Shown here: positions 1-11,486 of the stretch, one piece after another
How the letters are laid out: the number at the start of each line of letters is the position of its first letter
Position numbering within the stretch: the stretch's first letter is position 1
Origin: Ptiloglossa arizonensis
Lineage: Eukaryota; Arthropoda; Insecta; Hymenoptera; Colletidae
Assembly: GCF_051014685.1 (NCBI RefSeq)
Contig: NC_135055.1
Location: 11,520,001-11,584,000, forward strand
Reading direction: 5' to 3'
Length of the DNA: 64,000 nucleotides
The notes under the pieces: generated by a model
What the model was told of the DNA's origin: nothing
The model's database searches: none
Seen by the model: only the letters and a program-made list of their open reading frames with translations
Position numbers and translations under genes: made by a program

Positions 1-225
1 CAGGGAGATATGCGTCTGATTCGTCGGCCGCAATTGGTGGAGGCGGTACAGACAGGTACCATATCCGGTATGGGTTGGGTTACGGTTGCTCTCCTGCTCA
101 GCCTCATTCTCTTCACCGTCTTCTTAACTCGGATACAAGCGCACCACTGCCGACAGGTCTCTCACGAGCGACATACGCCCCGCTCGTGTTCAATTAAATT
201 CGAATTTCGTTTACTCGTAGCGTAG
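1..225 (+). CDS. Possible last coding exon of a single-pass membrane protein (partial, 5' end outside window)
   Basis: The frame is open from the window edge to a TAG at 223-225. It reads basic residues (MRLIRRPQLVEAV), then a hydrophobic stretch of about 20 residues (core VTVALLLSLILFTVFL, roughly residues 24-39 counted from the first Met), then a basic Cys/His-containing tail. This is the layout of a membrane anchor with a short tail, and the codons are mixed and GC-richer than the flanking DNA. It may be the 3' end of an exon entering from the left, or the exon may end at a GT near 55. The segment FLTRIQAH and the following sequence recur in the two downstream duplicate units. There the codon aligned with CGC at residue about 56 is TGA, so this copy seems to run about 17 codons past the older stop. 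Protein family not recognised. Confidence 0.38.
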   Translation, partial: QGDMRLIRRPQLVEAVQTGTISGMGWVTVALLLSLILFTVFLTRIQAHHCRQVSHERHTPRSCSIKFEFRLLVA

Positions 226-935
226 CTGGTCAACCCTTTCGTTCGTCGCGCGTTACATTCGGAACATTGAATTGTAAAACTTCGTGTTTGGAAAGGTACA
301 CCTAGAGCGTTCAGCTACGAAGTGTGTTAGAAAAGTTTGAGACACTTCTTGTATGTATATCGTTTATTTCAAAGAATAACGATATTTACTTTACTTTCGA
401 AATATGCTCCGTTTGTACACTTTTCGAATTTTTCTTGAGAATGAATCTCCATTAGCCGATTTTGGAGCACTTTATCTCGTATTATTGTTCTACTCGTTGT
501 CTTCTTAACTCGGATACAAGCTCATCAATGCAGACTGGTCGCTTTTAAGCGACATAACCTCTGATCGTGATCAATTAAATTCGAATTTCGTTTATTCCTA
601 GCGTAGCTGTTCAATCCTTTCGCTTGTGGCGCGTTACATTCGGAACATTGAATTGTAAAACTTTTGAAAAGTTTGAAGACACTTCTTGTATGTATATCGT
701 TTATTTCAAAGAATAACGATATTTACTTTACTTTCGAAATATACTCCGTTTGTACACTTTTCGAATTTTTCTTGAGAATGAATCTCCATTAGTCGATTTT
801 GGAGCACTTCATCTCGTATTATTGTTCTACTCGTTGTCTTCTTAACTCGGATACAAGCTCATCAATGCAGACTGGTCGCTTTTAAGCGACATAACCCCTG
901 ATCGTGTTCAATTAAATTCGAACTTCGTTTACTCC
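118..935 (+). repeat. Tandem array of about 2.4 units (337-381 bp) duplicating the putative exon 3' end and UTR
   Basis: The anchor TTCTTAACTCGGATACAAG occurs at 121, 502 and 839, giving spacings of 381 and 337 bp. Each unit continues with AATTAAATTCGAA and, in the first two, a shared 3' stretch up to TTGGAGCACTT. Units 2 and 3 are closer to each other than either is to unit 1, and unit 1 carries an extra stretch near 285-325. The third unit is cut off around 935. Confidence 0.85.
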
Positions 936-2754
936 TTGCTGCAAGATTTTTTCTGTTTTTTACTTATTACGGAGCACGTTATATTATACTTCGTACAATT
1001 TGAGATGAGATGATCCATTGATTCAAATTGACATGCGCGAATTGGAGCTAAACATTATAAGATTATTTTAGAAAGTATACCGGTACTGTTCGAAAGTCAA
1101 AGCGACGTGAGTTTTCAAAAGTATTTACTGGCGTGCATAGATGCGATCTAAAAGGCCCGAAGGTATAAGTCTTCTTTCGATTTCTTGTAATAAGATTAAC
1201 TGCTTACAATAAGACCTCGCAGCAACGTTCGATGCGTTACGGTCGCAGAAATTTGACTGTGAAATTTATCACGACGTGAATAACAGAACTTTTTGTATTT
1301 CGAAACGAGAAAAATATAATTCTGTCGTTTAATAAATCAGTTTTATTCGAGCCATTGCGGAATTAACCGTAGACGTTACGCAAAAAGATTCTGGTTTACT
1401 TAAAATTCGTTAATTGTTATTTTTTAAAACACAATATTTACGAGTATCGACATTTCCAATGAGCAGTACACTTTCTGCGTTTATTTTAACTGTTACGGAT
1501 GGATATAGATATTAATTTGCACAGTTTAAATAAAATATTATATTTTCAATATAAAGATAAAATAATCCGTGAACGTTGTCGAAGTTGTTCAAGATCTGAT
1601 AATGAAAAAAGATTATTACGAAGATAGACCACCCTGGTATTAAGGGGGCAGGATTGTTTGAAATTTTTTAAAAATTGATTCCTTTTTTTGTCTTAAATAA
1701 TAGTTTGAAGTCTTGAAAATAAAATGTGGAAGGTCTCGACCTTTAAATGAACCTATTTTTGGAGGTACACATAACAGGCCTTTGGTTCGTTACACATAAC
1801 AGGCCTTTTGGAAATTTTCAATTCCTTTTTTCTCGAAACTATGTTCTCAAAAACGATGTGCAAGGTATCTCGAGATCCAACTAACCCATTACTTTGAAAT
1901 TTTACTTTGAAAGACGTATAAATTTTTCATCCAAATTTGACTTCTGCCAATTTGACAATTTTCACAAAAACTTCTTACTTTGGTGTTAATTGCGTTACTT
2001 TTTAACGCGACGAGCAGTCCTGTCGCTTTAAACCATTTTTACATACACGTGAAACACGTTGGACGATCGGAATAGATAATACCTAAGACGCTTAATCTTC
2101 GTGGCAAAGGCATAGACGGAGCCGAGAAAGAAGGGAAACTGACCGAAAGGTAACGAGAATCGAGCGGGGATTGTCGTGGCTCCGTAAATACATTTCGAGT
2201 TAAGTGTCGGTTCTGATTTACGGTGTTTACATCTGTAATCCCTTTAATGAGAACTCATAGCCAGCCCGTTCGTGCACTCCCTCGAAGGGTAGAAAGACAG
2301 AAGCTGCCCCGACGACCATTCAATGCGAAGCAGGGCGGAGCAGCGTTGTGGTTGCATAGATTAGCGCCTGCGCGTACAACACTCATTAGCGGATTTATTG
2401 CCCGTTTTCTCGTTAAAACTCCATTCACCCGCGGCTCCTGCCACGCCTTTCCCCGTCGCCCGAGGAAATCTTTTTGGACGTCGTGACCGAGCAGTTTTGT
2501 CCTCTTCACGATCGTCGGCCGTTTGGCGAACGAAATCTTCCTTGATTCGTTCCATTACCGGCAACGATGGATTTCTGCGTCTCCGTTCAAGGGTTGAAGC
2601 AACGACCAGGTAACACGGTCATTTTTACAGCTATCATCGAACGTTTTTTTCCTACTTTTTCGAAAGTTGCAAAGAAAATTTAAAGATATTATTTTATTCA
2701 TTACGATAAGTAGACATTGACAGGGAAATAAATTACAATCGACGCGTCAATTAT
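936..2754. other. No gene recognised; AT-rich stretch with a short direct repeat and a GC-richer block
   Basis: A 19-bp phrase TACACATAACAGGCCTTTT is present twice around 1764-1812. The block 2220-2620 is GC-richer and open in several frames on both strands (up to about 87 codons), but I see no splice-site pair or family signature, so it is not called as coding. Confidence 0.4.
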
Positions 2755-3055
2755 GTTGCTTTCCGATTCGAAATGTTTTGATTAAACATTTTACGAACAC
2801 TCAAATACAGTTGAGACTTCTGTATTCGAACTCTGATTATCTGAATGCTCTATTATCCAGAGATTCTGTTACATGAATGCTCTATTCTTCGAGTGTTCTA
2901 CTAGTCGAATGTTCTTCTATTCAAATGTTCTACTGTTCGAATGTTCTACTAGTCGAATGTTCTATTGTTCGAATATTCTACTAGTCAAATGTTCCTCTAT
3001 TCGAATGTTCTATTATTCAAATGTTCTACTAGTGAAACGTTTTAATAAGCAAAAT
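2755..3055 (+). repeat. 16-bp satellite, short block
   Basis: From about 2840 the sequence repeats every 16 bp with the consensus TTCGAATGTTCTATTA (phases at 2890, 2906, 2922 and 2938). It is preceded by a non-repetitive lead-in starting TTCCGATTCGAAATGTT that also precedes the larger block at about 4300. The unit has no stop in the forward strand, so open frames here are a by-product of the repeat. Confidence 0.85.
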
Positions 3056-3840
3056 ATTCGTCGCAAGTATTCAATAACAAAAGCGAAAAATAAATACATC
3101 ACCATTCTGCAACCATATGCATTTGTAGCTTAAATTCTTCGTACGTACATAAATATAATGAAAATATTTATTTAACTTCAAAAGACTTCCCGGTATAGAA
3201 TCGTTGTTACGTAAATAGTCTATTTAATTTTGTTTAAATTGAATTAGAAGCTAAGCAATGTATATCAGGCAACAGGGCACGATGTATGTATTTAGATACT
3301 CCAGTGGATGCCTACTAGACCCCCTTCACATGCGCCTACTTAGAGGTTAAAACTCTCATTATTAATCCGATTATACGCATCGATGCATCTCTTGGTAATT
3401 CTTTTTTTAAAAGATCAGCACGAACATCGTTGCTGCAGCTACGTCTTCGGGTAAAGATTATTCGCGTGTAATTTTTCAAGCATCCTCGCACGTTACCGAG
3501 TGACTCTTGTTTTGGTTTTGTTTCGAAAATTTTACGAAAAAGTCTCAACCGAACGACGTTTCCCGTTTTTTTTTCTTCGATTATTATTTCGAAGGCTAAC
3601 AAGACCATAAATATCAATTGAACTGGTCGATTAATTCAACCGTAAGCAGCCACACCTGTACTGGCAGCTGACAAGCAGAGTTCTTCCTGACCTAACGTAC
3701 TATAATACACAGTAACCACATTTTTCGTACACCGTGCACACACCTAATTCACATTCTTAGTCAACTAAATGTCTTTCCATTGGATAGACAATTTCTGTCG
3801 ACGGATATTCTCATCTTACCAATTTTTAGGTGGAAGATAC
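3056..3840. other. No gene recognised
   Basis: AT-rich, with no coding or RNA signature on either strand. A minus-strand open frame of 93 codons (3336-3617) has no family motif. Confidence 0.4.
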
Positions 3841-3974
3841 TAGATTGTTCGATAAGTCTTGTCGTTCGATAAAACTTATTGAACAGTGCTGTACTATCGT
3901 TCGATTTTATCAAACAACAAAACTTCTTGAGTAACCTAGTAAGTACTGTTTAATAAGTTTTATCGAACAACCTA
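3841..3974. mobile_element. Mariner-type MITE, palindromic copy
   Basis: The segment starts TAGATTGTTCGATAAGTC and ends TTATCGAACAACCTA, so its ends are inverted copies of TAGGTTGTTCGATAA. An inner inverted pair (GATAAAACTTATTGAACAGT and ACTGTTTAATAAGTTTTATC) makes it almost wholly palindromic. The same core appears in at least eight other places in the window. The TA at each end fits the mariner target preference. No transposase frame. Confidence 0.65.
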
Positions 3975-4295
3975 TTATTCTCAAAGATTTCTACTTGTTA
4001 CAAAAAATCGATTTTGTCAATCTCCCATAGCGTCCTAACCCTTTAAGTCGCACGGAGTCCCCTCAACACACTGTATTGTGTTTGCACGGAGTACGCGGAC
4101 AAAACGCGGCATCAGCTAACCGACTATGGTAAGAGAGACAAAGTGGCGGAAGCTCCCTAAGTTCTGGAGCTTATGATGAACAATGCCGGTCGAAGGAAAC
4201 TTTAACACTTTGACCGCTATTTGTTTTGTGCGAAGGCTGCTGTCTACCGCCGGAAACTTTCGCGATAGTTTCGGTGCAATGAAGGCTTCCAAATG
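3975..4295. other. No gene recognised
   Basis: Contains the phrase CCCTTTAAGTCGCACGGAG at about 4040 and an open minus-strand frame (4116-4331, 71 codons) without family signature. Confidence 0.35.
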
Positions 4296-5436
4296 TGTAA
4301 TTTTCCGATTCGAAATGTTATGTTTAACCATTTTGTGAACATTCGAATATAGTAGAGTCTGCCGTGTCCGAATGTATCATTATTCGAATGTTCTATTATT
4401 CGAATATTCCGTTACTCGAATGTTCTATTATTCAAATGATTCATTATTCGAATGTTCTACTATTCGAATGTTCTATTATTCAAATGTTCTATTCAAATAT
4501 TCCGTTACTCGAATGTCCTCTTATTCAAATGTTCTATTATTCGAATGTTCTACTATCCGAATGTTCTATCATCCGAATATGTTCTATTATTCAAATATTC
4601 CGTTACTCGAATGTTCTATTATTCAAATGTTTCATTATTCGAATGTTCTACTATCCGAATGTTCTATCATCCGAATGTTCCATTATCCAAATGTTCTATC
4701 ATCCGAATATGTTCTATTATTCGAATATTCCGTTACTCGAATGTTCTATTATTCAAATGATTCATTATTCGAATGTTCTACTATCCGAATGTTCTATTAT
4801 TCAAATGTTCTATTCAAATATTTCGTTACTCGAATGTTCTATTATTCAAATGTTCTATTCAAATATTTCGTTACTCGAATGTTCTATTATTCAAATATTC
4901 CGTTACTCGAATGTTCTAGTATTCAAATGTTTCATGATTCGAATGTTCTATTATTCGAATGCATTACTATCTGAATGTTCTAGTATTCAAATGTTTCATT
5001 ATTCGAATGTTCTATTATTCGAATGTATTACTATCTGAATGTTCTATCATTCGAATATGTTCTATTATTCGAATATTCCGTTACTCGAATGTTCTCTTAT
5101 TCAAATGTTCTATCATTCGAATATGTTCTATTATTCGAATATTCCGTTACTCGAATGTTCTCTTATTCAAATGTTCTATCATTCGAATATGTTCTATTAT
5201 TCGAATATTCCGTTACTCGAATGTCCTCTTATTCAAATGTTCTATTATTCGAGTGTTCTACTATGCGAATGTTCTATCATCCGAATATGTTCTATTATTC
5301 AAATATTCCGTTACTCGAATGTTCTATTATTCAAATGTTTCATTATTCGAATGTTCTACTATCCGAATGTTCTATCATCCGAATGTTCCATTATCCAAAT
5401 GTTCTATCATCCGAATGTTCTGTTATCCAAACAGCG
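4296..5436 (+). repeat. 16-bp satellite, long block with 66-bp higher-order units
   Basis: About 65 units of a 16-bp repeat, consensus TTCGAATGTTCTATTA with variants TTCAAATG, ATCCGAATG and CGTTACTCGAATG (C of CGAA at 4385, 4401, 4417 and so on). Near 5051-5248 a 66-bp higher-order unit (three 16-mers plus one 18-mer carrying an AT insertion, TCGAATATGTTCTATTA) is repeated at 5051, 5117 and 5183. Because 16 is not a multiple of 3, all three forward frames encode the same 16-residue cycle, which explains the overlapping open frames of up to 224 codons. These are not genes. Confidence 0.93.
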
Positions 5437-6312
5437 TTTTCTAACGACAAATGCCACATATAATATTTATTTTTTATATAACCTTTAAATTTAAAGAAAT
5501 CGAATTTTTCCTTCAACACGCTGTAATTTCTTCAAATTTCCAATTTTCACATTTCTTTTAATCCAGAAGACACACATTTACATACGACGTAAGCTCTTGA
5601 GTACACGAGTAAATCAATTACTCGTACCTGTAAAAATTCTTACAGCTTAGCGAAATACGAGCAAAAGCTCGTAAACAATTTTTGATCGATACAATCGACA
5701 GTTTCCTCGAAGGGAAAAATCCACAATCCACAATATCATACACCTTTCACGAGCAAACTTTTAATCGGAGTACTACTTACGGAAGCTTTTCTCGAAGATA
5801 TGTATATTAGTCTAACGAAACTCGAGGAATTCTCGTCCTAAGAATTTCATTTCATTCTTAATTCCAGATTAATGTCCCTTCGTTCGCTACGACCTAAACA
5901 CAGGAACGAAGGAACCGTTATTGGGGAAATAGCAACGACAGGGGCAATAAATCAGGTTGCGGTTAGGAACGTCACACTTGTTTGCAGGAATGATGAAAAG
6001 CCTATATCAGCGGCACCGTGGGGGCTAGACGTTTTTCATAATCCGTCTAATTGACAATTTTCGATGGATCTTTGCCCGTCGCTGGTACACGTTGACAGAA
6101 ACTCACCCTCCTTCCCCTTCTATTCGTCTAGTCCTGGTCTCTTCCTCCAGTCCGTTGTTCGCGAAACCGTGTATAATTGTATAGTTGTAAATTACGAGTG
6201 CGGTTTCCTTAAAGAGGATCGTTAGATGGGTCTTTCCGGAATTTCCGTTAAAATCGTCATCGTAAGCCACAGTTCTGACATCTATAGGTAATCCTATTTC
6301 TCTTATCCTGTA
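5437..6312. other. No gene recognised
   Basis: AT-rich. A slightly GC-richer stretch at 5870-6200 carries a 60-codon ATG frame with no recognisable family. Confidence 0.35.
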
Positions 6313-6580
6313 ATAGGTTGTTCAATAAGTTTCGTCGTTCGATAAAACTTATCGAACAGTATAGTACTAGGTTGCTCGATAAGTTTTACGGATATTATTT
6401 TCAATAATAATATACTTATGTACTATTCGAAGTTTAATCGTAACATTTGAATATTTGAATAACGAATATCTGTCCCAGCTCTGGTAGAAACAAAAATTCA
6501 AGTGACATCTGTTACAGGTTGTTCAATCAATTTTGTCGTTCGATAAAACTTATCGAACAGTATAGTATTACTCTTAGTAC
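6313..6580. mobile_element. Mariner-type terminal fragments, two or three in a row
   Basis: AGGTTGTTCAATAAGTTTCG at 6315, AGGTTGCTCGATAAGTTTTA at about 6369 and AGGTTGTTCAATCAATTTTG at about 6516 are all variants of the same terminal sequence as at 3843. Copies at 6320-6360 and 6520-6560 contain the inner inverted pair ending AAAACTTATCGAACAGTATA. There is no transposase coding. Confidence 0.6.
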
Positions 6581-7170
6581 AGTATAGAAATACTGAACAA
6601 CTCAGTATTTCAATTTTTCGTTTTTTCGAATCTCGACTATGTACAATTTATGTACACGCATCGGCAAAACTTATCTTTAATCTCAATTATCGTGTACAAC
6701 ACGTTGGTCTCTTATCTTATTTTAATTTAATTTTCATTCTCACGCTTGCGTGTATTTTACGCGTTTCCGTTCTTGCGGTAATCCGTGTTCGTAGCACTGT
6801 ATTCCGAAGGGGACCTAAAATAAAAGTCGACTACTTGTAATTATTCGAACACGTTTCGTTTTTTTAATGTCGACGAACTCTTAACGCATCCGACACATTT
6901 ACCACCACCGACGGTTCGGCAATTTTTTTCTGTAATTAAAAAAAAATTCTCAACCGAGAATGGAACAAATTTATGGAATTAATTGATATACACGAATCGA
7001 CGTAATTGTTTTCTTTCTGTAAAGTTAACGGCTTCAGTGCGATAAATTTCGTTTAAGAATCGAAAACTACGCTGTGCGATAAAAAAAATTATAATCACCA
7101 TCCAGTATGAATATTATACTGTACAAAATTATTAAACTGACGATTAGAAGTTTGATGAAAAAAAATCGTT

Positions 7171-7440
7171 CTCATTTATTCTAAACTCTCGTTCAAACTT
7201 ATCACTCTTAAGGGAAGAATGAATAAAACAACGACACTTAACAACAGAGCATATTTTCCATTTTAAATACACTGCACCGATGCGGATAAGCCTTGATGAT
7301 TTAGAAATCATTCCACTTATTCTAAACTCTCGTTCAAACTTATCACTTTTAAGGGAAGAATAAATAAAACAACGACACTTAACAACAGAGCATATTTTCC
7401 ATTTTAAATAGACTGTAACGATGCGGATAAGCCTTGATAA
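7171..7440 (+). repeat. 141-bp tandem duplication (two units)
   Basis: CTAAACTCTCGTTCAAACTT starts at 7181 and again at 7322, a period of 141 bp. The copies match through GATGCGGATAAGCCTTGAT with only a few substitutions, so the duplication is recent. Confidence 0.9.
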
Positions 7441-10149
7441 TAGATATTTTTACCGTGTCGTATTACATTCACCCTAAAAACGATTCGTGACTAAAAATTC
7501 GTAGACGCGTTTCTATTTGGAATGCTTGGCTTCTCTTCAATAATAGGAGCATACTCGTCGAGCGTGGAAATAATATTCAAGGTACGTGTGTTCACGCGCG
7601 AGTGAATCCACGAAACCTCCACGAGCACCATTAAAATTTAGCCCTGTCTTGAAATCACCGATCTCTTCGATCCTTCCAGTACCTTTTTGAAAGGAAGGAT
7701 GTCATATTCATGGCTGTCGGGTTGTCATCCCCGAGCCACGTAAATGACGAAGAATTCGACCGAAGGGGTAGGTTTCTCGGAACTGAAAACCAGAGCGACG
7801 GTCTTGTCATACTTTCACCCTTCGTCTTCTCCCTGACATAGAGTCCTCTGGTTTCGTGCTATTAAACTTTCGTTATTACGATTCAACGTCGTGTCCTTAA
7901 CGGATCGAATCGTCCAACTTTACAAACTCGAGTGGGCACCAATCGTTAAAATAATATCACGCTCGAGTTCTTTTGCTTTCGTAAGTTTTGGGATTCACTT
8001 CGAGGGCTAAACTTAAGAAATAAATTATACGGGTACATATCCTTCCTCAGCGCGTGATTACTAGCTATTTGTAGCTTTCTACGAAGTGTTCGAATTTATT
8101 TAGTCTATAGCTTTTAACGAAGTGTACAAATTCATTAGTTTCCAAAGTTTGAAAAAGAACGACGAACTTAAAGTACTCGATGAGTAGTCCGAATAAAAGT
8201 AATCAGAATTGCATCGAATTATCACCGAATACTTAAATCTCTGTACTTAGTTAGAATAGTTTGTTCAAGTATCAAGTTGTTGTACAGTCTTGATTAACTC
8301 GATTTTCAAATTTGTTTGGAAAAAAAAGAATCACGCGTACAAGCGTGACAGATATATTTCGCAAGCCGGAGAACGTAATTAGTACCGACGAATGATTCTC
8401 TTCAGTATGTGCAATTTCATTCTAGTAATCTTGAGTAGCCAAGAGAGCGTGTGTCCTTCAGGAAATCGTTCAGGAGCCGAAGAGAGACGAGTCCACGATC
8501 GGGACTACCTGCGAACCCGTAAAGTCCCACGATCTCGCCACTTGAAAAGCCAGGACCCGTGAGGAATCGTTCAGGTAACTAAATAGTACGACGAGACTTG
8601 TAAACGCAAGCGAACTATAAAGGTGTTAACACGAGTATAATTGATTAATTTGAATTCACCGCTGCGAGAGGAAATTATGCGCGATTAAACACGCGCGTTT
8701 CAGCGCCACAAAAGAGCGCCACGGCTTAATTTGAATCATAAATCCTACCCCTAAATTTTATATCCTCGCCGACGATGTATACGCGATAGATGTTTATCAT
8801 TTCGCAGATTAGATACCCGATAAAACACGAAAAACAAGCTCCAGGTCTATTGTACCAAGCGGAGATTATTATACTTTGAGTAATTGTAAACTTTCGAGGC
8901 TTAGATCCGGTGATCTTGATCTTGATGCATTTTGCTCAAAAGATTTTTAACTGCAACTCATTGTTCGTTATAAAGGTATTGAGATAGTTATTTGAAACAT
9001 ATGGTATTTATTTTCAGTAGTATTTCTATTTATCGAACGAATATGGTAGTGAATTAATTTGTTTAAAAATTTAACACGTAGAGGCGAGATGGGTTCTGTA
9101 GAGTTTCACCCCAAAATAATCTAACCCCTAATGAAACTTAATCGGTGGATTCGATTAGGTTAGACTAGACTAATAATCATAATTTGTAATTATTGTTTGC
9201 CTTAAACTCAAAAAATACTTGCTCTAAAAATAAGAAATTTTGTTTAATAACTCAAAACGATGTTTCCTGCATAATGAAATATACACCTAGCAATCTTATG
9301 TATAAAGAAAAATTGTTAAAAATAATGACTTCTGTCGAACAATTACCGAAATTAAATACTATATTTTTCGAATTTTTCTAGTTAATAACTTTTCACCTAC
9401 AAATGAACAAGTAAAACTGCTCGAGGGTTATTCAGGACAGCATCGAGACAAGGTTAAGGTCATCTAAACTGCATAATTGCTATGCTTTATTTAGAAGCGG
9501 CTAAAAAATATTGAGCAAGTTTTTCTATAACGTCACAAAGAATTATGGCACGTTTTTGTGAGTCCGCAAGATGCTTGAAAATCTAGAATTTCTTTCGAAA
9601 CTCGAAAAAATCCGATCTCTTTCCAAACTCTGAATCAGTTCAATGAGATTATATTGGTTAAATCTTTTTTCGTCGCTCCGCGTGATCCTTTCACGAGGTT
9701 TCCACACGCACAAAGAATAAAAAAAAAAAAATACTCTATTATAAGGGGAAAATGGATAAAGGCAGCTAGGCGTAGAATTATTTCTATGCGTTCACGTGGC
9801 TTCAGAAAGGATACGTGAAATACTACATGTCTGTAACCCTTCAGAAAATCGGATTTATCAAATAAATACTGTACACCTTTCGCGCGTCGTAAATGAAATC
9901 TTCTTTCTTTCGTTAGAGAGTTGTAAAGCAGCTTCTTTCGACAGATTACGCAACGACGTAGACTTATCGTAAGTATAGAATAATATTACTACTTTTTTGA
10001 TCGACGTAGTCACATTTGCAGAAGATCAGAAAATTTCAAAATCCCTAAATGTTCTTAATGCATAGGGAGTATCGATCCAAAAGCTACCTAAAATGTTTCG
10101 TAAAATTTGTCGATTTATTCGAATAATTCTTATTTAAACCACTATAAAA
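7441..10149. other. No gene recognised; possible regulatory DNA
   Basis: About 2.7 kb with no supported exon. The stretches 7580-7880 and 8440-8590 are GC-richer. A GT donor-like site follows TCGTTCAG at about 8575 but the frame upstream closes quickly. A 62-codon AT-rich open frame at 9193-9381 looks random. Confidence 0.35.
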
Positions 10150-10420
10150 ATTAACATTTTTATAATTTTCGATACATCTTCCTAACAGTATTATCAATGT
10201 ATTGACGAAATTTTTCCGATGAAAATGAATCCAAACACAACTATATACAGAGAATTTTTTCTTACACCTAGTTGCAAGTTTTTCAAAAACTGGGCGAATA
10301 GTGTGTACTTAAAAGTAGTCCAAATAAAGTCGTGTTTGGACTCATTTTCACCGGGAAAACCTCGCCAACCTATTGATAGTATTCTCATAAAGATATAATG
10401 AAAAATATGAAAATTCTTAT
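10150..10420. mobile_element. Foldback (long inverted repeat) MITE-like element
   Basis: The left arm contains TGAAAATGAATCCAAACAC (10218-10237) and the right arm contains GTGTTTGGACTCATTTTCA (about 10332-10350), reverse complements with one mismatch. Going outward, TATTATCAAT on the left pairs with ATTGATAGTA on the right, and the match stays at roughly three quarters for arms of about 90-100 bp each, with a loop of about 80 bp. The right-arm sequence recurs at about 57674-57732 in the same orientation. There is no coding capacity beyond a chance minus-strand frame. Confidence 0.65.
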
Positions 10421-11486
10421 TATCCTAGCTTTGAAATTGGTTTTGGAGTATGTAATGCGAGACTCACTCGCTAATGCTCCATCTCTGTCAGTCTCGGTAC
10501 GTCCCACTGGGACTATCCTCGTTAGATGGTACATACGATTTTCACTTCCGAATTTATTATTCACAAACGGGTCTTGCTTTCTTAACCTTACTATTTATTG
10601 TACTTGAAAAGTATAATGTTTGTTTATTTTGTTCACAGAATGTTATGCAATGCATAAACCTTCTTCAACCTAAAACTAAGTCGTTCGATTATTCGAAGAA
10701 ATCGATTATCCGAATACTCAAGATAATTCGAATATTCAAGATTCGAACTGTACTTATAAGAACTTATAAGTTACTCATTTATCTGCACTTATTGTTTTTC
10801 GATCGGCCCGGATAATTGTCCTTCTATCGTAACCATTTACACAAAGTTCTTTTCCGTTCGTAGAAAAATCACGGTAACGGACAAAATAAGGAAAGATGAA
10901 GATGTAATAAAACAGCGACAGCTGTTCCCTCGGTAACCTAGCGTGTTGACAGCGAGTAGTGCGAACCAGTCGATGGTGTGGCCCCGCGGTATCATAACAC
11001 CGAACGTTTATTTGTTACACGATAAATATGTAACCGTAACACAATGCCTCTCGCCCCCGGTTGTAGCGTAGCCAGCCCATCCTGCCCCACGAATCGAGGG
11101 TTCCATGGGTTGCGCTCTAACATTTCGGCTACACCTATGACCGGGGGGCGCGTCACGTAACATTAAATCATACCCGGTCTCGCAGCCGCATTTTCGATGG
11201 CTGATATTCGCTGCACTCGCTTCGTTTGCGCGCGTGTATGCGTGTCTTTGAAAATGCTACGGGATCCACGGGGGTAGCTAAGTGGAGGCAGATGGTGTAC
11301 GCGAAGTCAAAAGTTCCCAAATAAGGGCACGGCTATGACAACACCGGATAGATACAGGAAATTGGTTATTGGTTCGCGATTGTTTGCCTCCATCGACACT
11401 GTGAAAAAGCTCCTTTCGGTCTTTAGAGATTAAATTTATTCTCTGCGAAGGAAGAAGAGTTTCTCTGCATCGTTAACAGGGTGACG
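10421..11486. other. No gene recognised; GC-rich island at 10900-11400
   Basis: The block 10900-11400 is clearly GC-richer, with GCCCCCGG, GGGGGGCGCGTCACG and GGGATCCACGGGGG, against AT-rich flanks. No open frame with splice sites stands out. A conserved enhancer or an untranslated first exon are both possible. Confidence 0.35.

Noticed and set aside
4364..5488. Overlapping open frames of 102-224 codons on the + strand (YYSNVLLFECSIIQ-type peptides)
   Set aside because: They are translations of the 16-bp satellite in all three frames; there is no start, splice or codon-bias evidence and the flanks are non-coding.
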